DNA of 64,000 bases from UBA5189 sp040389445. GTDB taxonomy: Bacteria; Chloroflexota; Limnocylindria; Limnocylindrales; CSP1-4. The notes below the pieces were generated by a model. The model made no database searches. It was not told where the DNA came from and was given only the letters and a program-made list of their open reading frames with translations. Positions 8,874-18,612 of this stretch are shown here, piece by piece. The DNA is taken from assembly GCA_040389445.1 (NCBI GenBank), contig JAZJZX010000011.1:62001-126000 (forward strand), given 5' to 3'. The stretch's first letter is position 1. Each line of letters opens with the position of its first letter. Position numbers and translations under genes: made by a program.

Positions 8874-10610
8874 TTGCGAGGCCTGTACGATGCGCGCGTG
8901 GACGACCCCAGCAGCCTGATCGAGACCATCCGGAGCGCCGTCATCGGGGATGACGAGGCCGTGATGGGCCCCTACGGTCTCCGGCGGGTGACCTACGCCG
9001 ACTACACGGCCTCGGGTCGGTCGCTCGATTTCATCGAGGATTACATCCGCGCTGCGGTCCTGCCGCTCTACGCCAACACCCACACGGAATCCAGCGGGAC
9101 CGGGCTCCAGACCTCGCGGTTCCGTGAGGATGCACGCGCCATCATCCGCGAATCCCTCGGCGGGACCGTCGATGACCACGCGATCATCTTCTGTGGCTCG
9201 GGTTCGACGGCCGCGATCAACAAGCTCGTCGACGTCCTGAACATCCGGCTGCCCGCCGACCTCAACGATCGATACGGCCTGCTCGAGCACATCCCCGCCT
9301 CGGAGCGCCCCGTGGTCTTCATCGGACCCTATGAGCACCACTCCAATGAGCTCCCGTGGCGCGAATCGATCGCCGACCTCGTCACGATCCCGGAGGACGC
9401 GGACGGACGCATCGACCTCGCCGCCCTCGAGCGGGCACTCGTCGCCCACGAGGATCGAGCCCTGAAGATCGGCAGTTTTTCGGCCGCCTCCAACGTGACC
9501 GGGATCATCAGCGACACCCGGGCGATCTCCGTCCTCCTCCATCGCCACGGGGCGCGGTCGTTCTGGGACTTCGGAGCAGCCGCACCCTACGTCGAGGTCG
9601 AACTGGCGCCCCACCGGCCGGGCCCGGATGCGGCGCTGGACTACAAGGACGCCATCTTCCTCAGCCCGCACAAGTTCATCGGAGGCCCCGGAACACCCGG
9701 GATCCTGGCGGCACGGCGGGACCTCTTCCGGAACCGGGTGCCCACCGCGCCCGGGGGCGGGACGGTGGCCTATGTGAACCCCAGCGACCACGTCTACCTG
9801 ACCGATCCGGAGCACCGCGAGGAAGGCGGCACGCCGGCAATCGTCGAATCGATTCGGGCGGGCCTCGTCTTCCAGCTGAAGGCCGCGGTGGGCACCGAGG
9901 CGATCCGTCAACGTGAGGAGGCGTTCATCCGGCGCGCGATCGAGCGCTGGGAGGGCAATCCCAACATCGAGGTGCTCGGATCGCACTCGTTGCCTCGCCT
10001 GTCCATTGTCTCCTTCGTGGTCCGGCATGCGGGCCGATACCTGCACCACAACCTCGTCGTCGCCCTGCTCAACGATCTCTTCGGGATCCAGTCCCGGGGT
10101 GGCTGCTCGTGTGCCGGTCCGTACGGGCATCGGCTGCTCGGCATCGACATCGAAACGTCGCATGAGTTCGAGCGCGAGATCTCGCGAGGGTGCGAAGGGA
10201 TCAAGCCCGGCTGGGTGCGGGTGAACTTCAACTACTTCATCAGTGAAACGGTGTTCGAATTCCTCCTGGATGCCGTGGACCTGATCGCTACCGATGGCTG
10301 GCGCCTGGTGCCCGACTACCAGTTCAACCCGGCCACGGGCCTGTGGCGCCACGCGAACGAGCTCCCGGAAGCGCCCCTCAGCCTCCGGGACATTGCCTAC
10401 GACGGCGGGCGAATGGACTACACCGCACATCGTCATCGGGCGCCGGATTCCAGCCTGCGGGGCTACCTCGAGGACGCCCGGCGGTTCATCGCGGCGCCGC
10501 AGCCCCATGCGTCCAGGTCCATGGATCGGGCGTCCGTCGGGCCGGACTTCGAGGATCTGCGCTGGTTCTGGCTGCCTGAGGAGATCGGCGCCGAACTCGC
10601 CACCTCCTGA
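8874..10610 (+). CDS. Class V aminotransferase (cysteine desulfurase-like)
   Basis: A PLP enzyme of fold type I, up to 578 residues. ADYTASGRSLDFIE near the N-terminus and CGSGSTAAINKLVDVL form the cofactor cradle. FLSPHKFIGGPGTPG carries the Schiff-base lysine, and SRGGCSCAGPYGH carries the cysteine position used by NifS/SufS-type desulfurases. It is longer than SufS (about 400) because of extra segments and a C-terminal extension of about 100 residues, so a generic cysteine desulfurase call would be unsafe. The maximal frame begins with TTG at 8874; GTG at 8898 (VDDPSSLIE) is an equally good start. It is far from the suf operon at 55.7 kb. Confidence 0.82.
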   Translation: MRGLYDARVDDPSSLIETIRSAVIGDDEAVMGPYGLRRVTYADYTASGRSLDFIEDYIRAAVLPLYANTHTESSGTGLQTSRFREDARAIIRESLGGTVDDHAIIFCGSGSTAAINKLVDVLNIRLPADLNDRYGLLEHIPASERPVVFIGPYEHHSNELPWRESIADLVTIPEDADGRIDLAALERALVAHEDRALKIGSFSAASNVTGIISDTRAISVLLHRHGARSFWDFGAAAPYVEVELAPHRPGPDAALDYKDAIFLSPHKFIGGPGTPGILAARRDLFRNRVPTAPGGGTVAYVNPSDHVYLTDPEHREEGGTPAIVESIRAGLVFQLKAAVGTEAIRQREEAFIRRAIERWEGNPNIEVLGSHSLPRLSIVSFVVRHAGRYLHHNLVVALLNDLFGIQSRGGCSCAGPYGHRLLGIDIETSHEFEREISRGCEGIKPGWVRVNFNYFISETVFEFLLDAVDLIATDGWRLVPDYQFNPATGLWRHANELPEAPLSLRDIAYDGGRMDYTAHRHRAPDSSLRGYLEDARRFIAAPQPHASRSMDRASVGPDFEDLRWFWLPEEIGAELATS

Positions 10611-10736
10611 CCTACCTTTCCAGGGGTCCTGTGGGGACCGGTACGGAAGGGTGGTATCGGCCGGCCGCCGCGGGGCCGAGGATCCGGACTGCCGGACGTC
10701 TGTCGACCGGCCGTCCACCCCCGTCACGTGCGTGCC

Positions 10737-12893
10737 ATGGTCTCCGACGCTCAAAGCGCGAACAGCGGCGTCCTCGCAGTCGACCCGGCCGAGAGCAACC
10801 CGCCGCCACCCGCGCGGGTCTTCACCGGCTACCGACCGCTGGAGTTCCTGACCCGGCGCGAGCGCACGCGGAATCGGCGGCGCATGACGCCCGGGTTGTT
10901 CTTCAGCCGGGCCCGCCGCGATCACCAGTTCGGTCTCGCCCTCTTCCTGGCCCTTCCGGTGGCTGCCATCGAACTGATCGTCCGCAACGCGCCGGCCGCG
11001 TTGATCCTGTCGACAACCGGCGGCTTCCTGGTCCTGCAGGCGATCCTCACGGCCCGGGGCCCGAGAGCATGGGCCACGGCCCGTCTTGCGCTCTCGGTTG
11101 CGTTTGTCATCGTTGCCAACGCTCACGCAGGCGACCGTGCGATCGGTCCGGTCGGTGCGCTCATGGTCCCGGTCGTGGCGCTGGCTGCGGCCACCGGAAC
11201 GCGCGGCTCCATCGCCGTCGCCTTCCTCGGTTTCCTGTCCACGGTTGCGCCCGCCGCGCTGCCCGGCTTCGCGACCCCGGAGCGCAACGCGGCGCTTGCC
11301 ATGGCCAGCGCAGAGATCGTGCTGGCATTCGGGACCCGGCGCGTGGTGACCTCGCTCGAAAGTTCGATTGAGCGAACACGCCAGGCCCGGGCTCGCGATC
11401 GGCGCCGGGCTCGGCAACTCGCCGCCGTGGAAGAGGTCGGGCGCCTTCTCGCGAGGGAAGGCCCTCGTTCGGACGTGCTCGCCAGGGTGATGGAAATCCT
11501 CGAACTGACCTTCGAATTCCGGTATCCGTCCGTCTTTCTGTGGGATGGCAAGGTCCTGCGCCTCGGGGCGCACCGCAACTACGCCCAACCGATCCAGGTG
11601 TTCGACACGGCCCACGGTGTCATCGGTCGCGTGGCGCGGACGCACGTTCCCGCCTTCGTGCCGGATGTCCGGCTCGACCCGGACTACCTCGCCGTCGACC
11701 CCGCGGTCACCAGCGAGATCAGCGTGCCGCTCCTGAGCGGCGACGCATTGCTCGGCGTGCTGACCGTGGAATCGAACAGTGCGCGACGCCTGGATTACCA
11801 GGACTTCGCGACGATGCAGATCGTCGGTGACCGCCTGGCTGCGGCCCTCGCCCTCGGCCACGAACGGATGAAGCTCACCCAGCGAGGCGATCTGCTCGCT
11901 CGGCTCACCGAATTCTCGGCCGGCCTGAGTGCGACCCAGGACCCCGCGACGTTCCACGCCATGGTGGCGGACGGCGCCGCCCGGGTCATCGCCGGGGACA
12001 TGATCGTGCTGGTCCTGCTGAACAGGGACAGCGGGGAGTTCCACTCCGTCGCCGTTGCCGGAGGCGACTCCCAGATGGTGGGGATTCGCATCCTGCCTGG
12101 CGAAGGCGCCAGCGGCCGGGCCATCGCCGAGGGCTGCCTGATCGTGGACGATCATCTGGATCGGGCCAGGTTTCCGCGCCAGGCCGAGTCGGCCAAGGTT
12201 CCGGACGTCCTGGCCTCGATGGCCGTCCCGCTCCGCGGCGGCAATGAGGTGATCGGGGCGATCACCTGGCTGCGTGGCGACCTCACCCGGCCGTACAGCC
12301 CTGAAGAACAGGAAGTCGCCTCGCTGCTCGGCGTGCAGGCGTCCCTCGCCCTCGTCAACGACGGCCTGCTCCAGGACGCGCGCCAGGCCGCGATCACCGA
12401 CCCGCTCACAGGACTCCACAACCGGCGCTTCTTCGACTCCTCCTACGCTCATCTCCTTGCGCTGCGCGCTCGCGATGCGGAGGAAGATCGCAGCCCGCTG
12501 TCGGCGATCATGTTCGACCTCGACCACTTCGGGCTGGTCAACAAGCTCCACGGCCATCAGACCGGGGATCTCATCCTCCGCGCCTTTGCGAACGCGCTCG
12601 CCTCCCGAGTGCGCGCCGGCGATCTGGTCGCCCGCTTCGGCGGCGAGGAATTCCTGGTGGTCCTGCCGGGCGCGACGCGGGACCAGGCGGCGCAATTGGC
12701 CGACGACGTGCGCGAGCGATTCGCCGCCGTTCGCGTCGAAACGGCCGGCGGCGAGCCGGTCAGCTGCACCGTGTCCGCCGGGTGCTCGGCGCTCGCAAAG
12801 GCCAATGTCGACGGCGAAACCCTGCTGGCCATGGCCGACGTCGCGCTGGCAATGGCCAAGGCGGGTGGCCGAAATCAGGTGGTCATCGCCTGA
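10737..12893 (+). CDS. Membrane-anchored GAF-GAF-GGDEF diguanylate cyclase
   Basis: A 718-residue signalling enzyme predicted to make cyclic di-GMP. The N-terminus has a basic cytosolic stretch, then about five hydrophobic helices (residues 65-200). Two GAF-type sensor domains follow (about 225-370 and 395-545; QIVGDRLAAALALGHERM links them). The GGDEF domain is at about 550-718: DPLTGLHNRRFFD, DLDHFGLVNKLHGHQTGD, and the active-site signature FGGEEFLVVLPG. Because the signature is GGEEF it should be catalytically active. I see no clear RxxD inhibitory site. The ATG at 10737 was chosen over a GTG three codons upstream. Confidence 0.92.
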   Translation: MVSDAQSANSGVLAVDPAESNPPPPARVFTGYRPLEFLTRRERTRNRRRMTPGLFFSRARRDHQFGLALFLALPVAAIELIVRNAPAALILSTTGGFLVLQAILTARGPRAWATARLALSVAFVIVANAHAGDRAIGPVGALMVPVVALAAATGTRGSIAVAFLGFLSTVAPAALPGFATPERNAALAMASAEIVLAFGTRRVVTSLESSIERTRQARARDRRRARQLAAVEEVGRLLAREGPRSDVLARVMEILELTFEFRYPSVFLWDGKVLRLGAHRNYAQPIQVFDTAHGVIGRVARTHVPAFVPDVRLDPDYLAVDPAVTSEISVPLLSGDALLGVLTVESNSARRLDYQDFATMQIVGDRLAAALALGHERMKLTQRGDLLARLTEFSAGLSATQDPATFHAMVADGAARVIAGDMIVLVLLNRDSGEFHSVAVAGGDSQMVGIRILPGEGASGRAIAEGCLIVDDHLDRARFPRQAESAKVPDVLASMAVPLRGGNEVIGAITWLRGDLTRPYSPEEQEVASLLGVQASLALVNDGLLQDARQAAITDPLTGLHNRRFFDSSYAHLLALRARDAEEDRSPLSAIMFDLDHFGLVNKLHGHQTGDLILRAFANALASRVRAGDLVARFGGEEFLVVLPGATRDQAAQLADDVRERFAAVRVETAGGEPVSCTVSAGCSALAKANVDGETLLAMADVALAMAKAGGRNQVVIA

Positions 12894-12908
12894 CGGGGTT
12901 CACGGGCC

Positions 12909-12924
12909 GCCCCGTTGGCGGGGC
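12909..12924. terminator. Candidate bidirectional terminator hairpin
   Basis: GCCCCG-TTGG-CGGGGC forms a perfect 6-bp GC stem between the convergent ends of the diguanylate cyclase gene (stop 12893) and fabI (stop 12932). There is no T-run, as usual at this base composition. Confidence 0.5.
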
Positions 12925-12931
12925 TCATGGC

Positions 12932-13714
12932 TCAACTGTCGCCGAGCGGCACGCCCATCACGTTGAACCCGCCATCCACGTAGATCACCTCGCCGGTCAC
13001 TGCCGACGACAGGTCCGAGCACAGCCACAGGGCGGTCCTGCCGACATCCTCAGGAGTGATGTTCTCCCGGAGCGGCGCGACGTCGGCGAATGATCCGTAG
13101 AGCTTCTTGAAACCGGCGATCCCCGCCGCCGCGAGCGTGCGAACGGGACCCGCGCTGATGGCATTGACCCGGATGCCCTGCGGCCCCAGATCGGCGGCGA
13201 GGTAGCGGACGCTCGCCTCGAGCGCGGCCTTCGCAACCCCCATCACGTTGTAGTGGGCAACGACCTTCTCGGCGCCGTAGTAGCTCAGGGTGAGGATGGT
13301 TGAGCCGGGATGCAGCAGCGGACGAGCTTCGCGAGCGAGCGCCACCAGCGAGTAGGTGGAAACGTCGAGCGCGAGCGCAAATCCCTCCCGCGACGTGTCC
13401 ACGAAGCTGCCCTCGAGGTCCTCGCGTCGCGCAAACGCGAGGGCGTGCACGAGGATGTCGATCTCGCCGTTGACCGCCCGCCATTTGTCCATGACCGCCC
13501 GGATCTGGTCGTCGGACTGGACGTCGCAGGGCTCGACGAAGGTGGACCCGATGGATTCGGCAAGCGGTCGGACGCGCTTCTCGATGAGGCTCTCGACCGA
13601 CGAGAATCCCACGCTGGCGCCCGCGTCGTGGAGAGCTCGGGCAATGCCCCAGGCAATCGAATGGTCGTTGGCGACGCCGAAAATGAGCGCCTTCCTGCCG
13701 TCCAGCAACCCCAT
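12932..13714 (-). CDS. fabI: Enoyl-[acyl-carrier-protein] reductase (NADH)
   Basis: A 260-residue short-chain dehydrogenase catalysing the last reduction of the fatty-acid elongation cycle. Family-specific features are GVANDHSIAWGIA (residues 13-25, NAD-binding loop of the FabI type), HALAFA, SYYGAEKVVAHYNVMGVAK with the catalytic Tyr155-x6-Lys162, and GPVRTLAAAGIAGF (substrate loop). The ATG start at 13714 follows GGGAGG. It stands alone here, convergent with the diguanylate cyclase and divergent from the HAD gene; no other fab gene lies in the window. Confidence 0.95.
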   Translation of the reverse strand: MGLLDGRKALIFGVANDHSIAWGIARALHDAGASVGFSSVESLIEKRVRPLAESIGSTFVEPCDVQSDDQIRAVMDKWRAVNGEIDILVHALAFARREDLEGSFVDTSREGFALALDVSTYSLVALAREARPLLHPGSTILTLSYYGAEKVVAHYNVMGVAKAALEASVRYLAADLGPQGIRVNAISAGPVRTLAAAGIAGFKKLYGSFADVAPLRENITPEDVGRTALWLCSDLSSAVTGEVIYVDGGFNVMGVPLGDS

Positions 13715-13793
13715 CCCGATACCTCCCTGCCGTTCGACCGGCTGCCCGACAAGCCTGCCGGCCCGTCCCCTCGGCGGAGACTACCATCGGCAC

Positions 13794-14711
13794 ATGACCA
13801 CCACGCCGCCCGCCGGATTCAACGCTTCGACCGAGCTTCGGACAGCCCTCTCCGGCGTCCGAGCGGTCGTTCTCGACGCCGACGGTGTCCTCATCTTCGC
13901 GTCCCAGCCACTCCCCGGCGCCGTCGAGGCGCTCGGGATGCTGGAGGCCGCCGGAATCCCGTACCGCGTCGTCACCAACTTCTCGTCCGCCCACCGCGCT
14001 TCGCTCGCCGACGCCTTCTCGCACCGATCCGGGCTGCCCGTAGCTCCGGGCCAGATCATCACGGCCGCCTCGGCGGCGGCGGCCCATACGGCCCGTCATC
14101 ACCATGGACAACCGCTCTATGTGCTCGCGTCCGGCGACGCGCTCCGGGAGTGGGCGGGCCAGCGCCTGGTCTCGGCCGACGAGGCGGACGGCCCGAACCA
14201 GCGCGTCGGCGCCGTGGTCATCGGCGATGCCGGCGACGACCTCTCGTTCCGGAACCTGGATATCGCGTTTCGTCAGATCAGGGGCGGCGCCGCGTTCGTC
14301 GCGATGCACAGGAACCCGTGGTGGGTGACGCCCAGGGGGATCACGCTCGATGCCGGTGCCTTCGTGGTCGGGCTGGAGCATGCGCTGGGCCGCCGTGCCA
14401 CCGTCACCGGCAAGCCCTCGCCGGTCGTCTTCCGGGAGGCGGTCCGCGAGCTTGCGGCCGACATCAGCACCGCGCGCGGCTCCCGCCTTCGTGCGGCGGA
14501 TGTCGCGATGGTCGGCGACGACCTCGATTCGGACATTGCCGGAGCCCGTCGGGCCGGCCTCCGCGGGATCCTGGTCCTGACCGGAAAGACGGATCTGGCG
14601 GCCCTCGACGCCGCCGAAGCTTCGGGCCGGCTTCGTGGCCCGCGTCGTCCCGACGCCGTCGCTCCGGACCTCCTCCGCGTGGTGACGGCGCTTGCCGAGA
14701 GCCGAGGCTGA
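13794..14711 (+). CDS. HAD-superfamily hydrolase, NagD/phosphoglycolate-phosphatase type
   Basis: A 305-residue HAD phosphatase of subclass IIA. Motif I is VVLDADGVL (nucleophile Asp28, acid/base Asp30). Motif II lies in VVTNFSSAHR, motif III in TVTGKPSPVVFREA, and motif IV in MVGDDLDSDIAGARRAG. A long cap domain lies between motifs II and III, as in NagD and eukaryotic PGP enzymes. Substrate unknown; sugar phosphates, nucleotides or 2-phosphoglycolate are typical. The ATG at 13794 faces fabI across 79 bp. The same frame is open far upstream, antisense to fabI, and that part is not coding. Confidence 0.88.
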   Translation: MTTTPPAGFNASTELRTALSGVRAVVLDADGVLIFASQPLPGAVEALGMLEAAGIPYRVVTNFSSAHRASLADAFSHRSGLPVAPGQIITAASAAAAHTARHHHGQPLYVLASGDALREWAGQRLVSADEADGPNQRVGAVVIGDAGDDLSFRNLDIAFRQIRGGAAFVAMHRNPWWVTPRGITLDAGAFVVGLEHALGRRATVTGKPSPVVFREAVRELAADISTARGSRLRAADVAMVGDDLDSDIAGARRAGLRGILVLTGKTDLAALDAAEASGRLRGPRRPDAVAPDLLRVVTALAESRG

Positions 14712-14912
14712 TGGCCGCCCTGTCCCTGCGCCCGCGACGGGGCCCGGGCGATGCCGTGGGAGTTCCGTGCGATGCCGACGGCGTTCCGTGCCGGGGACCT
14801 GGACCCGGGCGTTTCGGTCATGGCGGTGGCGAGCGTCTAGACTAGCGAGGAAGGCAGATTGCACCCCGGGCGCATCTCCCCGCGCCCGCGTCGAGACGTG
14901 GAGACCCCCCCA

Positions 14913-16493
14913 ATGACGAGCGAGTCGAAGCCCCGAATCAAGATCACCTACGCGACCCTGCGCAACGACAACGAGGAACTCCATGCGCTCTACGAGGCCG
15001 GGGTCCAGGCTTCCACGGCCGGGTTGGGGCGCCATCACCGCAACTTCATCGACGGGGAGTGGGTGGAGGGCGGCGCTGGAACCTTCGAAGTCCGAACCCC
15101 GATCGATTCGGCGATCGTGCTGGGGACGTTCGCCAGGGGTGATGCCGGGGACGTCGAGCGAGCCGTGGATGCGGCGCGCCGGGCGCAGCCGGAATGGCGT
15201 CGAACGCCGTGGCAGGAGCGACTGGCCATCCTCCGGCGCGCAGCCGATCTCATCTCCGAGCGGCTCATGGTCTACGCCGCGGATATGGCCTGGGAAGTCG
15301 GCAAGAACCGCCTCGAGGCTCTCGGTGAAGTCGAGGAGGCCGCGGACCTCATCCGGTACTACGCCCGGACGATGGAGGACAACGCGGGCTACGACCACCC
15401 GATGGACAACCTCGGGGATGCCACGGTCCATACGCGGACGGTCCTCAGACCGCACGGTGTCTTCGCGGTGATCAGCCCGTTCAACTTTCCGATGGCGCTG
15501 GCCGCCGGGCCCGTCGCCGCGGCCGTCATGGCCGGCAATACCGTCGTCTACAAGCCGGCCTCTGCCGCGCCCCTGTCCGGCGTCAACCTGATCCAGGCTC
15601 TTGCCGATGCCGGGATGCCCGCCGGGGTCGTGAACTTCGTGATGGGTCCCGGCGATACGGTCGGCGAAGCACTCCAGACCAGCAAGGGCATCGATGGCAT
15701 CGTCTTCACCGGGTCCTATGACGTCGGCTACCGGCTCTACAAGTCGTTCTCGACCTTCTGGCCTCGCCCGTGCATCGTCGAGATGGGCGGCAAGAACCCG
15801 GCCATCGTGACCCGAACGGCTGATCTGGAAGAAGCCGCCGAGGGGATCATGCGGTCGGCGTTCGGGTTCGGCGGCCAGAAATGTTCCGCGAACTCGCGGG
15901 TGTACGTCGAGGCGCCCGTCCATGACGAACTGATCCGGCTCCTCGTGGAAAAGACCGAGAAGATCACCATCGGGAACCCGATCCCGCGCGACAACTGGCT
16001 CGGGCCGGTGATCGACGCGAAGGCGGTGGCACGCCATCAGCAGGCGGTTGCCGAGGCCCGTCAGGACGGGCGCGTCTTCACCGGCGGCGAGCATCTGACG
16101 GACGGCGATCTGGCCCGAGGCTTCTACGTGGAGCCGACCGTCGTCGGCCTGCCGGCCGGGCATCGGCTCTTCCAGGACGAACTCTTCGCGCCCTTCACGG
16201 CCGTCTCGAAGGTCGGTTCCCTGGCCGAGGCACTGGCGCTGGCCAACGACTCCACCTACGGGCTGACCGCCGGCATCTACAGCGAGAACCCGGCCGAAGT
16301 CGACCGGTTCCTCGATGAGATCGAAGCAGGCGTGCTCTACGTCAATCGCCGCGCCGGCGCCACCACCGGGGCCTGGCCGGGCGTCCAGGCGTTCGGGGGC
16401 TGGAAGGGCAGCGGCTCGACGGGCAAGGCCGGCCTGTCGATGTACTACGTCGCGCAGTTCATGCGGGAGCAGAGCCACACCGTCGTCGACTGA
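14913..16493 (+). CDS. Aldehyde dehydrogenase, 1-pyrroline-5-carboxylate dehydrogenase-like
   Basis: A 526-residue NAD(P)-dependent aldehyde dehydrogenase. The oxyanion Asn is in SPFNFPMALAAGP (N191), the general base Glu290 in VEMGGKNPAIV, and the nucleophile Cys324 in GGQKCSANSRVYVE. The N-terminal helical region (NEELHALYEAGV) and the QKCSANSR context match the glutamate-semialdehyde (RocA/PutA) branch better than classical ALDHs. This would make it the enzyme converting pyrroline-5-carboxylate to glutamate. The ATG at 14913 gives MTSESKPR. The next gene is a class III aminotransferase, fitting amino-acid (ornithine/proline/GABA) catabolism. Substrate is inferred, not shown. Confidence 0.85.
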   Translation: MTSESKPRIKITYATLRNDNEELHALYEAGVQASTAGLGRHHRNFIDGEWVEGGAGTFEVRTPIDSAIVLGTFARGDAGDVERAVDAARRAQPEWRRTPWQERLAILRRAADLISERLMVYAADMAWEVGKNRLEALGEVEEAADLIRYYARTMEDNAGYDHPMDNLGDATVHTRTVLRPHGVFAVISPFNFPMALAAGPVAAAVMAGNTVVYKPASAAPLSGVNLIQALADAGMPAGVVNFVMGPGDTVGEALQTSKGIDGIVFTGSYDVGYRLYKSFSTFWPRPCIVEMGGKNPAIVTRTADLEEAAEGIMRSAFGFGGQKCSANSRVYVEAPVHDELIRLLVEKTEKITIGNPIPRDNWLGPVIDAKAVARHQQAVAEARQDGRVFTGGEHLTDGDLARGFYVEPTVVGLPAGHRLFQDELFAPFTAVSKVGSLAEALALANDSTYGLTAGIYSENPAEVDRFLDEIEAGVLYVNRRAGATTGAWPGVQAFGGWKGSGSTGKAGLSMYYVAQFMREQSHTVVD

Positions 16494-16525
16494 TCAGGGC
16501 CGTGCTTGCGGAGCTCCCACGGCCG

Positions 16526-16541
16526 CGCGGGTACTCCCGCG
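16526..16541. terminator. Candidate terminator hairpin downstream of aldehyde dehydrogenase
   Basis: CGCGGG-TACT-CCCGCG, a perfect 6-bp stem with a tetraloop, lies 32 bases after the dehydrogenase stop in a GC-rich stretch. There is no T-run. A TGCTAGACT word at about 16602-16610 could be an extended -10 element for the downstream aminotransferase, but no -35 is clear. Confidence 0.35.
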
Positions 16542-16686
16542 GCGCGGCGGGCGCTGCCCGGCGGCCGCGGCGCCGATGCGAGCTCGGCCGCCCCGAATCG
16601 CGTGCTAGACTCGATATCCAGTCTGCATAAACCCTATGCGTTTGCGCGAAGCGCCGCGCGCGCCCAGCACCCCCCCGAGGAGCCCT

Positions 16687-17994
16687 GTGACCCACGCCCA
16701 GTCCCGGCTCGCGCAAGCGCGGCCGGTCCCGCACATCATCACCGAGGTCCCCGGCCCGAAGGCCAGGGCGCACGTCGCCTACGACGAGACCTGGACCTCG
16801 CCGAGCCTCCCGCGCGCCTACCCGATCGTCCCGGTTCGCGGCGAGGGCCTGACGGTCGAGGACATCGACGGCAACCTCTTCCTCGACTTTGCGGCAGGAA
16901 TCGCCGTGACCTCCACCGGCCACTCGCATCCGCAAGTGGTCGCGGCGATCAAGGAGCAGGCCGCCGACCTCATCCACTTCTCGGCCAGCGACTTCTACCT
17001 GCCCATCTATGCGGAGGTCTGCGAGCGGCTCGCCAACCTCGCCCCGATCAAGGGTGGTCGCGCCCGGACCTACCTCGGCAATTCCGGCGCCGAAGTCGTG
17101 GAGGCCTCGATCAAGCTGGCCAGGTACGCCACCGGCCGGCAAAACGTGGTCGCGTTCCTGGGTGCGTTCCACGGGCGGACGTATGGAGCGGTGAGTCTCA
17201 CCGCGTCCAAGGCCAGGTACCACGCGCACTTCGGGCCGTTGCTCCCGGGCGTCTATCACGCGCCGTTCGGGACGATCGAGGATCTCAGGTGGTTCGACGA
17301 GGTGCTCTTCGACAAGCTCGTGCCGGCGAACGAGGTCGCCGCCATCATCGTGGAACCGATCCAGGGCGAGGGGGGCTACATCGTTCCCGAGGACGGGTTT
17401 CTGGCGGGCCTCCGCGAACTGTGTGACCGGCACGGGATCCTCCTCATCGCCGACGAGATCCAGTCGGGCGTCGGCCGGACCGGCGCGATGTGGGCCGTCG
17501 ACCTTTGGGACGTCAAGCCGGACATCCTGCTCACGGCCAAGGGCGTCGCCTCCGGGATGCCGCTCGGCGCGATGGTTGCCCGGGCCGACCTGCTCGAGTC
17601 CTGGAGCGCCGGCGCCCACGGCTCGACGTACGGCGGCAACCCGGTCGCCTGTGCCGCGGCCCTTGCGACCCTCGACCTCATCGAGGGCGGCCTGATCGTG
17701 AACGCCCGGGTGCGAGGGGCCCAGGCGATGGCCGGTCTCGGAGGCCTGGCGGATCGCTACCAGACGATGATCCCGGCGGTTCGGGGCCGTGGCCTGATGA
17801 TCGGCGTCGAGTTCGATACCGCCGAACATGCCGAGGCCGTCCAGTGGGCCTGCTTCCAACGGGGACTGCTGGTCCTGGAATGCGGGAAGACGTCGGTTCG
17901 CATGTCACCGGCCCTCACCGTGTCCGAGGACGAGATGGCCACCGCACTCCGGATCTTTGCCGAGGCGGTTGCCGAAGTCGTCAGCGGGCAGTAG
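16687..17994 (+). CDS. Class III aminotransferase (4-aminobutyrate/ornithine type)
   Basis: A 435-residue fold-type I PLP enzyme. GEGLTVEDIDGNLFLDFAAG, GNSGAEVVEASIKLAR and AFHGRTYGAVSLTASK form the cofactor and phosphate sites. IIVEPIQGEGGYIVP and LLIADEIQSGVGRTG hold the PLP-nitrogen Asp, and ILLTAKGVASGMPLG carries the Schiff-base Lys. The profile fits the GABA/ornithine-oxoacid/acetylornithine group; the exact donor cannot be read from sequence. The start was moved to the GTG at 16687 (VTHAQSRLAQ) because GAGGAG lies 5 bases upstream; an ATG at 16636 is in frame but without family similarity. It follows an aldehyde dehydrogenase, suggesting successive steps of amine or amino-acid breakdown. 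Confidence 0.88.
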   Translation: MTHAQSRLAQARPVPHIITEVPGPKARAHVAYDETWTSPSLPRAYPIVPVRGEGLTVEDIDGNLFLDFAAGIAVTSTGHSHPQVVAAIKEQAADLIHFSASDFYLPIYAEVCERLANLAPIKGGRARTYLGNSGAEVVEASIKLARYATGRQNVVAFLGAFHGRTYGAVSLTASKARYHAHFGPLLPGVYHAPFGTIEDLRWFDEVLFDKLVPANEVAAIIVEPIQGEGGYIVPEDGFLAGLRELCDRHGILLIADEIQSGVGRTGAMWAVDLWDVKPDILLTAKGVASGMPLGAMVARADLLESWSAGAHGSTYGGNPVACAAALATLDLIEGGLIVNARVRGAQAMAGLGGLADRYQTMIPAVRGRGLMIGVEFDTAEHAEAVQWACFQRGLLVLECGKTSVRMSPALTVSEDEMATALRIFAEAVAEVVSGQ

Positions 17995-18003
17995 TCGGCG
18001 CGG

Positions 18004-18354
18004 TCAGGACAGCGGTACCGCCTTGTCGACTCGCGTTGCGATCAAGGCCCCGACGAGTGCCAGCGCGGCTCCATAGCCGAAGACCTGTCCGGCAACGAGC
18101 GTACCGACGACGCTGAACACGACGAGCGCGACGCTGAGCCAGCGGGTCTCGCGAACCATCATGAGACCGACGGCGCCCACGATGGTCGCGGTCGCCAGGG
18201 CGAACCCGATCATCGCTGCGGGCGCTCGTGTGGCCTCGCCGGCCAGTCCGAAGAGCATCCCGCGGCCGAGCATGCCCTGCCCAACGAGGGCCCCGAAGAT
18301 CTCGAATCCGCCGCCCAGTGCGGCGAACAGGAACGCCACAGTTCTTCGGCCCAT
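18004..18354 (-). CDS. Small four-helix membrane protein, unknown
   Basis: A 116-residue protein with four hydrophobic segments (VAFLFAALGGGFEIFGALVG, MIGFALATATIVGAVGLMM, LSVALVVFSVVGTLVAG, YGAALALVGALIA). The ATG at 18354 is chosen because the minus strand shows a strong GGGAGGTG Shine-Dalgarno 5 bases upstream; the longer open frame to 18489 is not credible. It is convergent with the aminotransferase (9 bp between stops) and divergent from the next membrane gene across about 260 bp. That gap (18355-18612) shows no other feature. I do not recognise the family. Confidence 0.7.
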   Translation of the reverse strand: MGRRTVAFLFAALGGGFEIFGALVGQGMLGRGMLFGLAGEATRAPAAMIGFALATATIVGAVGLMMVRETRWLSVALVVFSVVGTLVAGQVFGYGAALALVGALIATRVDKAVPLS

Positions 18355-18612
18355 GCAACACCTCCCTGCGCGAATGGTCGCGCATTGCTTGCCGTCATCT
18401 TCCGGCTCGCATGGCCCGGACCGACCGTGCGGTTCGGCCCTCGCCCGTGCCGTTTGGGCACAAGAGTCGCGTGACACTCGGCACCCCATGACGGGCCGAA
18501 GGCCGGGTCATCCGGGCGCTCGGCAGGCGCACAGTGCCATCGAGCGAACGGTCGACCACCCGGCGTGTGCCGGACAGGGTATCGGCCCGCGATTGATGGA
18601 GGAAGGGAGCAC

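Noticed and set aside
8505..12695. A 1396-codon open frame on the minus strand
   Set aside because: It lies antisense to the DUF190, class V aminotransferase and diguanylate cyclase genes, all with strong family motifs; the minus-strand peptide is Arg/Gly/Asp-rich low-quality sequence, a normal product of high GC.
13050..16478. A 1142-codon open frame on the minus strand
   Set aside because: Antisense to the HAD and aldehyde dehydrogenase genes and partly in another frame of fabI; no domain recognised.
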